A DNA stretch of 64,000 nt, taken from positions 1 to 64,000 of the forward strand of contig JBGALT010000019.1 in NCBI GenBank assembly GCA_044223665.1. The letters run 5' to 3'. This document shows, one piece after another, positions 17,776 to 26,639 of the stretch. Numbering within the stretch: position 1 is the stretch's first letter; each line of letters opens with the position of its first letter. Both the position numbers and the translations under genes were made by a program. The stretch comes from JBBSAT01 sp044223665 (GTDB lineage Bacteria; Myxococcota_A; Polyangia; Polyangiales; Sandaracinaceae). The notes beneath the pieces were generated by a model that did no database searches, had not been told where the DNA came from, and saw only the letters and a program-made list of their open reading frames with translations.

Positions 17776-19708
17776 ATGATCCGGCTCGAGATCGCGGTCG
17801 GTCAGGACAAGGGCCGGGTCCTCGAGTCCCGCTCCGACCTGGTCAAGATCGGCCGCAGCGAGGTCAACGACTTCGTCGTCTCCGAGTGGCACGTCTCGCA
17901 GGAGCACGCGGTCGTGCTCTTCGTGGGTGACCGCTACGTCGTGCGCGATCTGCAAGCCACGAACGGGACGCGCATCCGCCGCGGCGCCGAGGGCGCCGAG
18001 GCACAGACCATCGACGTCGGCGCGAGCGAGAATCGCGAGGTCGCCCTCGAGAGCGGCGACGTGCTCCTGCTCGGCGACGCGGAGCGCGCGGCACAGGTCA
18101 CCGTGCGCATCGAGGACGAAGAGGACGACGCGCGCATCGTCTCGGTGCGCCGCGTCGCGGAGATCGATCGCCTCGAGGCGGATCTCGGCAGCGACCAGGC
18201 CGTGCTGCGCGCGCTCTACGAGGCGCAGAAGAACCTGAGCGGCACGCTCGAGCTCGAGTCGCTCGTCGACCAGATCGCCGCCGAGGTCTTCCGCTTCCTC
18301 TCGCGCGCGACGCACGTGACCATCGCGCTCCGCGAGGACGAGGACGGGCCACGGCGCGCCGCCCGCTACGTGCCGGTGGGAACGCGCGTCCGCGGGGGCG
18401 CCGGGCGCGACGCCGTGCCGATCACGCGCAGCGTCTTCAAGAAGGTCGTGGCCGAGCGGGCCGCCGTCCTTGCCGCCGACGCCCGCCGCGAGGTCGGCGA
18501 GAGCGCGTCGATGATGGCGGCGCAGATCACCAGCACCATCGGCGTTCCCCTCTGGCAGGGCGACGAGATCAACGGCGTCCTGCAGGTCGACAACCGCGAG
18601 GGCTCGGGCGTGTTCCGCGACCGCGACCTCGACGTCCTCGCGCTGCTCGCGCAGTCGGCGAGCGCCGCGCTCTCGCACGCACGGCTCTACGCGCGCCTGC
18701 GCGTGGCGGAAGAGAACCAGCGCAAGGAGAACGTCTACCTCAAGCGGCGCGAGCAGAGCCGGCGCGAGGGAGCGATCATCGGCGATGCGCCGACGATGAA
18801 GCGGCTCTTCGACCAGCTGCGCAAGGTCGTGAACACGCGCGTCACGGTGCTCATCGAGGGCGAGACCGGCACGGGCAAGGAGCTCATCGCGAGCGCCGTG
18901 CACTACTGGTCGGACCGCCGCGAGAAGCTCTTCGTCGCGCAGAACTGCGCCGCGATGCCGGAGAACCTGCTCGAGAGCGAGCTCTTCGGGCACAAGAAGG
19001 GCAGCTTCACCGGCGCGACCGAGGACAAGAAGGGCCTCTTCGAGCTCGCCGACGGCGGAACGCTCTTCCTCGACGAGGTCGGCGACGCCGCTCGCGCTCC
19101 AGGCCAAGCTCCTGCGCGCGCTCCAGGAGGGCGAGGTGCGCCCGGTCGGCGGCGCCAAGACGATCCGCGTCGACACCCGCATCGTGGCGGCGACCAACCG
19201 CGACCTCGAGAAGGAGGTGGCCGAGGGCCGCTTCCGCGAGGACCTGTTCTATCGCCTCAAGGTCTTCCCGATCCGCGTCCCGGCGCTGCGCGAGCGCAGC
19301 GAGGACGTCCCGCTCCTCGCGGCGCACTTCCTCAAGAAGTACAGCCAGGAGTTCGGCCGCAGCGTGGGCGGCTTCTCGCAGCAGGCGATGGAGATGCTGC
19401 GCAGCTACAAGTGGCCCGGCAACGTGCGCGAGCTGGAGAACGAGGTGCAGCGCCTCGTGATCCAGATCGACGACCAGAGCTTCGTGCAGCCCGAGCACCT
19501 GAGCCCGAAGATCCGCCAGGTCGAGAACATCCTCGACCGCGTGCACCCGACGAAGGGCACGCTGCGCGAGATGATGGAGCAGGTCGAGAAGTGGATCCTG
19601 ATCGAGGCGCTGAAGGACCACGGCAACAACAAGAGCCAGACCGCGCGCACGCTCGGGATCACGCGTGAAGGCCTGCACAAGAAGCTCAAGGGCTTCGGCC
19701 TGAGCTGA
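17776..19708 (+). CDS. Sigma54-dependent activator with FHA and GAF domains (apparent frameshift)
   Basis: Domain order: FHA (residues about 1-115; KIGRSEVNDFVV, SQEHAVV, TNGTRI), GAF (about 140-310), AAA+ sigma54-activation domain (about 340-565) with Walker A GETGTGKE, the sigma54-contact loop as GSFTGA, and Walker B GGTLFLDEV, and a Fis-type helix-turn-helix (NNKSQTARTLGITREGLHKK). The frame breaks at 19090: VGDA is followed by a single extra G before LALQAKLLRALQEGEVRPVGG resumes. Removing one base gives 643 residues. FHA domains bind phosphothreonine, so in myxobacteria these activators work downstream of Ser/Thr kinases; one is encoded at 28-29.6 kb. DNA targets are unknown. Confidence 0.9.
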
Positions 19709-19791
19709 TCGCGGCCCGGCTCGCCCGCGGACGGCCGTGCCACCCGATGCGACGCGCGGAGGGCGCTTTGCCCGGCCCGGACCGGTGTCCG

Positions 19792-21774
19792 TCAGCGCGC
19801 TGCCAGGGCCCATCCGAAGCCGCCGGCGCCGGGCGCGAGCGTCCACGTGGCGGTGAGCGTGGTCGGACCGATCAGGGGGCCGCGGATCACGTAGACGCTG
19901 TTGCGCGCGGTGTCCCCGACGGCGAGGTCGACGACGCCGTCACCGTCGAAGTCGGCCGCGCCGAGCCGTACGCGCGCGCGGCCGCCGGCGGTCGACGGCA
20001 GCAAGAACGTGGTGGTGACGCGATCGAGGCCGGTGGGCGTCCCGTGCGCGAACATCACGGCGGCCGCACCTTCCAGATCGCTGACGATCGCAACATCGCC
20101 GTGCGCGTCACCGTCGACGCTCCCGAGCGCCGCCACCGCGTGCCCGTAGCCAGCGTGTCCCGCCGGCGCCATCAGCCGCGTCGCGATCGGCGAGGGTGTC
20201 GTGCCGGCGCGGCCAGGGAAGACGTACACCGCGCTCGCCGCGCTCGCGCCGACCACCACGTCGGGCACTCCGTCGCCCGTCACGTCGAGGATCGCGGAGG
20301 GCCCGAAGTTCGAGCCGGGCCCGTCGGGACAGGTGAGGATCGCATCCGGCGTGCCCATCGGATACGCGCCCGCCCGCGCGAGGAAGACGAGCAGGCGCTC
20401 GTTCGTCGTGAGCGGCCCCATCGCCATGAAGTCCCCCGCGCCGTCCCCGTCGAGATCGCCACCGAAGAGCTCGGTGAGGTTGGCCGGGCGGATCATCGCG
20501 TCGTGGGCTGCGGGTAGCCCGGTTCCGGGGCGGCCCGCGAAGAGATACGCGGCCGGCATGCTGTCGCGCCCGAGGACTGCGTCGCCGCGACGGTCGCCGT
20601 TCATGTCCCCGACCGCGGTCATGTACAGGCTGAACTCCGCCGTGTCCGCGGTGAGCACGGTGTCGTACGCCAGCGGTCCGCCGGGATACGCGCTGCGACC
20701 GAGGAACGCGTACGCGTGCCCGGGCCCCGCACCGTGCCCGCTGATCAGGAAGTCGTCCCGACCATCTCCGTTCGTGTCTCCGACCGCGGCGACTGCGGCG
20801 CCTACGCGCTCGCCCGCGAGGCCGTTGTCGAAGCGGCCCGCTTCGGAGAGCCCCGCCGGGCCGCCGAGGTAGAGGAACGCCTGCCCTTGCAGAGAATTCT
20901 CGGTGGGAGCGCCGACGACGAGATCGGCGTAGCCATCGCCGTTCACGTCGAAGAACGGAACGCACGTGCTCTCGACGAGGTGCCGACCCGGCGGGCAGGC
21001 CGGCGCGGCGGCGTCGGTGCCGACGTCCGTACCGGTGTCCGAGCCCGCGTCACGCCCGCCGTCGACCGGCATCGCGGCGTCCGCGCCGGCGTCGATGGAG
21101 GCTGCATCGTCCGCGAGCGCGGCGTCGTCCGGCGCCTGCGCGTCGTCCGGCACCGGTCCCGCGTCCGCGCCCGCCGAGATGCACCCGAGCCTCGTGTCGC
21201 AGAGCTGGTCGCCACCGCAGAGGTCGTCGCGCGGAAGCGTCGCGCAGACACCCGGCGCCACGCAGTCGAACGGCGCACATGCGACGGTCGAGCCCATCGC
21301 CGCGCAGTCGGCAGCGACCGTGCACTCCGGAGGTGGACAGAGCTCGGGATGCTCTTCGTCGCAGCCGGCCTCGACACAGCCACCACCGAGGCATGCGATG
21401 GCCGTCGGGCTCCCGCTGCCGGGGCACACGACGCCGGCGCAGTCGCGCATCATGCGCAGGTACACGATGGTGACGCCTCCGACTCGCTGCGTCTTCGCGC
21501 GCGTCATCACCTCGCGCCCCTCCGAGCGGAGCGTCACCGTCACTCGGTGATCGCCGGGCGTGACGCCGTCGAACGATGCGACGCGGACGGGACGACCGAG
21601 CGAGGCGCCGCTCGAGAGAGCGCTCGAGACGGTGCGCCCGTCGTCGACGGTGACGACCGCCACGTCGATCTCGCGCCCCGGCGCCATGTCGGAGACCATC
21701 TGCACCTGGACGCTCGCCTGGCTCGTGCAGGACGCGACGAGCAGCGCCGAGCCGACGATGGAGAAGAGACGCAT
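19792..21774 (-). CDS. FG-GAP (integrin-alpha-like) repeat lipoprotein (660 aa)
   Basis: Signal MRLFSIVGSALLVASC with the lipobox Cys at 16. A beta-domain (about 17-105), a Cys-rich stretch (CPPPECTVAADC) and a long Asp/Ala-rich linker (about 200-255) come before seven FG-GAP/VCBS units, each with a calcium-loop DxNGDGxxD motif: DVNGDGYAD, DTNGDGRDD, DMNGDRRGD, DLDGDGAGD, DVTGDGVPD, SVDGDAHGD and DFDGDGVVD. Seven units match a seven-bladed propeller. It is probably a surface adhesion or binding protein. Gene order places it in an island of exported repeat proteins; it is divergent from the next one. Confidence 0.9.
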   Translation of the reverse strand: MRLFSIVGSALLVASCTSQASVQVQMVSDMAPGREIDVAVVTVDDGRTVSSALSSGASLGRPVRVASFDGVTPGDHRVTVTLRSEGREVMTRAKTQRVGGVTIVYLRMMRDCAGVVCPGSGSPTAIACLGGGCVEAGCDEEHPELCPPPECTVAADCAAMGSTVACAPFDCVAPGVCATLPRDDLCGGDQLCDTRLGCISAGADAGPVPDDAQAPDDAALADDAASIDAGADAAMPVDGGRDAGSDTGTDVGTDAAAPACPPGRHLVESTCVPFFDVNGDGYADLVVGAPTENSLQGQAFLYLGGPAGLSEAGRFDNGLAGERVGAAVAAVGDTNGDGRDDFLISGHGAGPGHAYAFLGRSAYPGGPLAYDTVLTADTAEFSLYMTAVGDMNGDRRGDAVLGRDSMPAAYLFAGRPGTGLPAAHDAMIRPANLTELFGGDLDGDGAGDFMAMGPLTTNERLLVFLARAGAYPMGTPDAILTCPDGPGSNFGPSAILDVTGDGVPDVVVGASAASAVYVFPGRAGTTPSPIATRLMAPAGHAGYGHAVAALGSVDGDAHGDVAIVSDLEGAAAVMFAHGTPTGLDRVTTTFLLPSTAGGRARVRLGAADFDGDGVVDLAVGDTARNSVYVIRGPLIGPTTLTATWTLAPGAGGFGWALAAR

Positions 21775-21910
21775 CGCCGCCAGCTTGGGGGCAGTCGCGC
21801 CGACGAGATCTTACGATTGCGACGCCGTGCTTCGCCGCGGCGCGCGACCGATCTGTAAGAGCCCGATCGCGCGGGCGCATGCCACGGTGGCTCCACACTC
21901 GAGGAGACCC

Positions 21911-23545
21911 ATGCCATCGCAACACCGCCCGTCGCATCGCCTCACGCGCAGGCAGATCCTCATCGGCTCCGGTGCCGTTCTCGTCGCCTGCGCGAGCCCC
22001 GAGATCCCGGCGGACGCCGCGCGAGCGCGGGACGCGGGGCTCCCCGGCGAGGCCGGGCCCGGTGTCGACGCCGCGAGCACCGAAGACGCGGCCGCGCTCG
22101 CCGACGCGTCCACCGTGGACGCGACCTCGAGCGACGCGAGCGCGAACGACGCGGCGGCGGATGACGCGGCGACGCCGCCACCGACGCTCGATGCGATCGT
22201 CTCGAGCGCCTCGGCGCTGACCACCACGCTGCGCGCCTGGGCCGCCGACTGGGCGGGCACCGTGCCGGCGGGCAAGAGCGCGACCGACGAGCGCACGATC
22301 GGCCTCGACACGGCCGTCGTCGGCAACGTCGATCTCAGCCGCTTGAGCTTCCCGGCCCGCGTGTGCGTGCGCGCGGTCGGCACGTTCCACGACGACTACA
22401 CGTGCTCGACCTACGTGCAGGGCACGATCAACATGGCGTCGAGCACGAACCTCTGGCTCTGCTTGATGGAGGTCCGCGCTCCCGACAACGGCCTGTTCGC
22501 CGCCGGGCTCGTGAACCTCGACGCGACCACCGACTGCGGCGTCGATCGCTGCTCGTTCAGCGGCTGGCCCTTCGCTCTCACGCCCGGAGCGACCGGAACG
22601 ACGGCCTACGCGATCTCGCCCAACGGTCCGACCAACCTCACGGTGCGACACAACGTGTACCGCTACTTCGGCGATGGTTTCGCCAAATGGCGTGGGACCA
22701 CGAACAACCTCCGCCTCGAAGGCAACATGGGTCTCTACTCGGGCGGCGACGACTACACCGTCGCGAGTGGCTGCGTGCTGAACGACGCGCTCGTCCTCGC
22801 CAACTACTTCGATCGCCACCACGCGAAGGCCGCGGGCGTCCACAACGACGGCTGGCAACAGAACGGCGGGTCGGTGAACAACCGCTACACGCTCCGCTAC
22901 AACGTCGGCTACCGCGGCACGTGGACGGGAACGGGCGAGACGACCTCGAACGGCTGGCAGCTCATCTTCACGTCGGGCGCGGCGACGACGTCCACCGGCC
23001 CGTGGCTCGCGGAGCACTGCATCTTCATGAACGGTCAGCAGCGCGCCATCGACCGCATTCCCGGCACCGGAACGCTCACCGTGCGGTACTGCGCGGCGGT
23101 CGACAGCGACGTCGACGCGACGCAGATCGCCAACGCGCGCTTCCCGCGCATCCTCGGCGCCGACGCCGTCGAGCGGAACTTCGTGACCTCGCCGAACGCC
23201 GGCTACACCAACGGCGCCGGCAACGGCGGGCTCGACATCCACCTGGGCGGCACCCCCGACCACTCGTTGCTCCTGCCGTACATGACGTCGGTGCCGACGG
23301 ACACCACGGACCTCTGGGACATCCGCCCCGTCGCCGGCTCCGCCTACCACCCGGACTACACGCCAGCGGCGTCACGCGTCGGCCCCTTCGACTTGTGGGC
23401 CAAGCTGCTCGCTGGCGATCCCGAGGTCGTGTTGAGCCGCATCGGCTGGCCGGTCGCGCCCCTCTTCATCGCCGACTTCGACCACGGCGATCACTTCTGG
23501 GGCGGATACACGGGTCGCTTCGACGCGAACGGCAACAACGCCTGA
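21911..23545 (+). CDS. Tat-exported protein with Asp/Ala linker and beta-helix-like domain (544 aa)
   Basis: The ATG at 21911 follows a GGAG box. The signal has a twin-arginine motif, LTRRQILIGSG, and then VLVACAS with a possible lipobox, so it may be a Tat-exported lipoprotein. Residues about 30-90 are a low-complexity Asp/Ala/Ser linker. The rest resembles right-handed beta-helix or pectin-lyase-like proteins, with repeated short strands ending in Asn or Gly (LTVRHNVYRYFGDG, LRLEGNMGLYSGG, YTLRYNVGYRG). Such folds occur in polysaccharide lyases and hydrolases. No catalytic residues can be named. Use of the Tat route would imply folding, and perhaps cofactor loading, before export. Confidence 0.8.
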   Translation: MPSQHRPSHRLTRRQILIGSGAVLVACASPEIPADAARARDAGLPGEAGPGVDAASTEDAAALADASTVDATSSDASANDAAADDAATPPPTLDAIVSSASALTTTLRAWAADWAGTVPAGKSATDERTIGLDTAVVGNVDLSRLSFPARVCVRAVGTFHDDYTCSTYVQGTINMASSTNLWLCLMEVRAPDNGLFAAGLVNLDATTDCGVDRCSFSGWPFALTPGATGTTAYAISPNGPTNLTVRHNVYRYFGDGFAKWRGTTNNLRLEGNMGLYSGGDDYTVASGCVLNDALVLANYFDRHHAKAAGVHNDGWQQNGGSVNNRYTLRYNVGYRGTWTGTGETTSNGWQLIFTSGAATTSTGPWLAEHCIFMNGQQRAIDRIPGTGTLTVRYCAAVDSDVDATQIANARFPRILGADAVERNFVTSPNAGYTNGAGNGGLDIHLGGTPDHSLLLPYMTSVPTDTTDLWDIRPVAGSAYHPDYTPAASRVGPFDLWAKLLAGDPEVVLSRIGWPVAPLFIADFDHGDHFWGGYTGRFDANGNNA

Positions 23546-23561
23546 GCCGCGCGCGCGTGGC

Positions 23562-25343
23562 TCACTGGAGCGGTGGGCACACGCGACGCGGCACGGCGGC
23601 GCGCCCGACGGTGGTGGCAGGCACGCCGAGCTGACCGAGCACGTTGTCGCCCCAGCACCACAGCGAGCGGTCGTCGCGGATGCCGCACGCGTGGTCCGTG
23701 GCGACGTCGAGCGTGCGCCAGCGGGCGCCCATCGGCGGCGCGGGCACTTCGGCGACCGCCGGGGCCGAGCTGCCCCAGCACGCGAGGACCTCGCCGTCGC
23801 CGTCGACCCGCACGGCGCACGTCTGTCGCCCTCCGCCTTCCACGAGACGGAAGCGTGAGCCCGGGATCGGCTCCGTCGGCGGGACACCGTCCACGGAGCC
23901 CGTCGACGACGGAGTGCCCAGCACCTGCCCCGACAGGTTGCCGCCCCAGCAGTAGAGCGGGTAGTCGTCGGCGCCATCGTCGAGGAGCGCGCACGTGTGG
24001 AAGTCGCCGTGCGCGACGTCGTGCCATCGTTCGGTGCACGCGTCGTCGAGACATCCGGCGCGGACCGGCCCGACGGACGTGCGATCGAGCGTACCGTCCG
24101 CGAGGCGGCCACCGAGCTGACCCGCCCCGTTCAGCCCCCAACACCAGAGCTCGCCACCCGTGCTCAGCGCGCACGAGTGAAGGCCCTCCGCCTCCACGCG
24201 CTGCCAGTCGGTGCGCGACGGCATGACCGGCGTCGGTGAGACGACGTCGGGAACGCGGGGTCCGATCGGCAGCGTCGGATCGGCCGCTCCGTCGTGGTTG
24301 AGCCCCCAGCACGACACGGGGGTCCCCACGCCGACGCCGCAGCCGTGGGTGCCGACCGAGATGAGCTCGAGGATCTCGCCCGCCACGTCGACGTTGTCGA
24401 TGGGCGTGGGGCCCATCGGGCCATGCTCGGGCGGACCGTCGCCGAAGGCGCTCGTGAAGCCCCCTCCCCAACAGATGCGGGTGTCGCGCCCGCGGAGGAC
24501 CACGCACGTGGTCTGCGCGCCGCCCACGAGATCGGCGGCCGTCAGTCCGGAGGCAGCGCTATCGAACGGGTGTCCGACGCTCTGCCCCGGCGGCGCGCTG
24601 GTGATCTCGGCCTGCGACGAGCCCCAGCAGAACACGTGCGAGCGGGGGCTCGTCGCGCTCGGATCCTGGAGGAACAGCGCGCACGTGTAGGCGAGGCTCT
24701 CCGCGCCACCGACGACGACCTGCGTCGCGGGGACCGCCGGCGCGCACTCCCCCGCCGCGCACGCGTCACCCGGGCAGCCGCACGACGCACCGTCCTCGAC
24801 GGGCTCGCACGAGACGCCGCAGCGCTCGCAGAGACCGCAGTCGGGGACCGACATCTGCGTCGGGGCCTCTTCGGGAGTGAAGCACGAGCCCACGCAGCTG
24901 CCTTGGTGGCACGTGCGGCCCGGCTCGCAGTCGACGCCCGTGCATGCGTCCGCGAGCTCGACGCGAACGATGCCGAGCACGTGCTGCCGAAACCCGATGC
25001 GGACCTCCGACGCGATCACGCCGCGCGCGTGCGTGAGCGAGACGCGGACCGTCGCGCGGCGGGTCCAGTCGTCACCGAGCGGGACGATCGGCAAGCTCGC
25101 GATGCGACCGTGCCGGCCCTCGACCGAGCGCGCCACCGCGAGGACCGACGTCTCACCGTCGTCGTTCGTGAGCGAGACGTCGAGCGTCGCGCCCTCCAGC
25201 GGCACGTCGGCCGCGACGTAGAACTCCACCCTCACTTGCGTCGCAGGCACCGCGACGCAAGACGACGCGAGTGCGCCCGACAGCAGCGCGAGCACGAGCG
25301 CGCGGGCCAGCTCCGCGCGCCACCCTCCCCACGGCTCGTGCAT
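23562..25343 (-). CDS. RCC1-repeat lipoprotein (593 aa)
   Basis: The ATG at 25343 has a GGAGG box just upstream; in-frame starts at 25376 and 25397 would add 11 or 18 residues. Signal WRAELARALVLALLSGALASSC ends with the lipid-attachment Cys. A beta-sandwich (about 30-130) and a Cys-rich section (about 140-205) precede an RCC1-type propeller with seven CWG motifs (VFCWGSS, RICWGGG, VSCWGLN, LWCWGLN, LYCWGGN, LACWGSS, LWCWGDN), one per expected blade. In myxobacteria such proteins are surface lipoproteins of unknown ligand. The N-terminal architecture parallels the FG-GAP lipoprotein at 19.8-21.8 kb: same beta-domain type, Cys-rich hinge, then propeller. Confidence 0.88.
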   Translation of the reverse strand: MHEPWGGWRAELARALVLALLSGALASSCVAVPATQVRVEFYVAADVPLEGATLDVSLTNDDGETSVLAVARSVEGRHGRIASLPIVPLGDDWTRRATVRVSLTHARGVIASEVRIGFRQHVLGIVRVELADACTGVDCEPGRTCHQGSCVGSCFTPEEAPTQMSVPDCGLCERCGVSCEPVEDGASCGCPGDACAAGECAPAVPATQVVVGGAESLAYTCALFLQDPSATSPRSHVFCWGSSQAEITSAPPGQSVGHPFDSAASGLTAADLVGGAQTTCVVLRGRDTRICWGGGFTSAFGDGPPEHGPMGPTPIDNVDVAGEILELISVGTHGCGVGVGTPVSCWGLNHDGAADPTLPIGPRVPDVVSPTPVMPSRTDWQRVEAEGLHSCALSTGGELWCWGLNGAGQLGGRLADGTLDRTSVGPVRAGCLDDACTERWHDVAHGDFHTCALLDDGADDYPLYCWGGNLSGQVLGTPSSTGSVDGVPPTEPIPGSRFRLVEGGGRQTCAVRVDGDGEVLACWGSSAPAVAEVPAPPMGARWRTLDVATDHACGIRDDRSLWCWGDNVLGQLGVPATTVGRAAVPRRVCPPLQ

Positions 25344-25410
25344 CCCCTCCGAAGGTGCCCTCGCCCGCTTCTGCATCCTCTTACAGTTCGTTCGCACGGC
25401 GCTGGTGCCT

Positions 25411-26379
25411 TCAGAAGGGCACCGAGAGTGCTTGGATCACGCCGTACTCGGGATCGCTCACGGGCGGGGCCACCGGCTGTCCGTAGACGACCCCGAGCGC
25501 CGTCCCGACGCCCGCACCCACGAGCAGGACCGCACCGACGATCCAGAACGCCGGCTCTCGCAACAGGTCGATCCCGGCGCTCGGATCGTCGAACCGAAAG
25601 CGCGTGGTACGCCCGCCGTCGACGCGCACCGTCGACTCGCGCCGCGCGGCGTCGCGCGAGACGCGGACGACGTACTCGCCCGTCGGGAGCTCGCGCTCGA
25701 TCCTGCCGCTCCCGCGGGCGACGCCGACGATCTCGACGACGAGGTCATCGGCCGGAGCCTCCAGCGCGAGGGTACCGACGGCCCTCGGGGTGAGAACGAC
25801 CTCGAGCCTCCGCGTCTCCCCTCGCTCGAGGCGAGCTCGGCGCTCCTCCTCGACGTAGCCGTCGGCCGCGAGGACGACCACGTGCTCCCCCGCGTCCAGA
25901 TGCACCGTGGCGCCAGCCTCGACGCGCACCCCGTCCACTCGGACGGTCGCGTCGGGCGCGCTCACGACGACGACCACGACGGCCTGCTCGGCCCGCACCG
26001 CCTCGAGCAGCGCCGTCGCGTCCGCCCGCTCGGTGTCGTCGAGCGCGCCGTATGCATCGGCGAGCAGCGCTTGCAGCACTCCCTCGGCGCGCGTCGTCTC
26101 GCCGGTCCCGCGGCACGCGACGGCCAGGTCGTACGCCGCCGACGGCGTCGGCGACGCGTCGAGCGACTCGGCGAACAGGTCGCGCGCCTGCGCGTACTCG
26201 CCGCGCCGCAGCGCTTCCACGGCCGCATCGAAGAGCTCGCGCGCGCCGCTCTGCGCCTGAGCGAGGCGCGCCATGGCGAGCCAGACGAGCGCGCAGCACA
26301 GCAGGAGAGCCCAGGCGCGAGACGTGAGCGCGGCCGCCGGATCTCCGGCCTCACCGTCGCCTTCGTCACGACGAGCCAT
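25411..26379 (-). CDS. TPR and PEGA-domain protein (322 aa)
   Basis: An N-terminal hydrophobic segment (WALLLCCALVWLAMARLAQAQ, about residues 23-43) looks like a signal peptide. A short TPR stretch follows (about 45-125), then PEGA-type repeats (ATVRVDGVRVEAGATVHL, LTPRAVGTLALEAPADD) and a C-terminal membrane helix (about 285-305, WIVGAVLLVGAGVGTALG). This TPR-PEGA-TM plan is common in myxobacteria next to Ser/Thr kinases, and a kinase gene is about 1.6 kb upstream on the same strand. It is probably a periplasmic protein anchored at its C-terminus. The spacer to the RCC1 gene is 67 bp. Confidence 0.85.
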   Translation of the reverse strand: MARRDEGDGEAGDPAAALTSRAWALLLCCALVWLAMARLAQAQSGARELFDAAVEALRRGEYAQARDLFAESLDASPTPSAAYDLAVACRGTGETTRAEGVLQALLADAYGALDDTERADATALLEAVRAEQAVVVVVVSAPDATVRVDGVRVEAGATVHLDAGEHVVVLAADGYVEEERRARLERGETRRLEVVLTPRAVGTLALEAPADDLVVEIVGVARGSGRIERELPTGEYVVRVSRDAARRESTVRVDGGRTTRFRFDDPSAGIDLLREPAFWIVGAVLLVGAGVGTALGVVYGQPVAPPVSDPEYGVIQALSVPF

Positions 26380-26507
26380 GGGCCGACGCTACAACGATTC
26401 ACCGCGGCGGTCGCGACGCTTGATCGCGTCGCTCACTTGCTGTTCCTTTCCCCCGAGGGCCCCTCGCCTACACCCCCGGATGCGGGGCCCCTCCCGCCGA
26501 GCCGCGT

Positions 26508-26544
26508 GATCACGTTGGTTTCGGTTCCCTCAACCAACGTGATC
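26508..26544. terminator. Hairpin with perfect 13-bp stem
   Basis: GATCACGTTGGTT at 26508-26520 is exactly complementary to AACCAACGTGATC at 26532-26544, with an 11-base loop. It sits 96 bases past the stop of the kinase-linked gene and 128 bases before the TPR-PEGA start. It may be a terminator (no T-tract) or a dyad operator for the TPR-PEGA gene. Confidence 0.45.
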
Positions 26545-26639
26545 GGCGCTGTCAGGCGGGCTGCCGAGGTCGCGAAGGCACGGCTCACCCGGGCGCCTCG
26601 CGCTCGCCGTCCCGACCGCGGGTCGTGCGCCGTCAGCCC

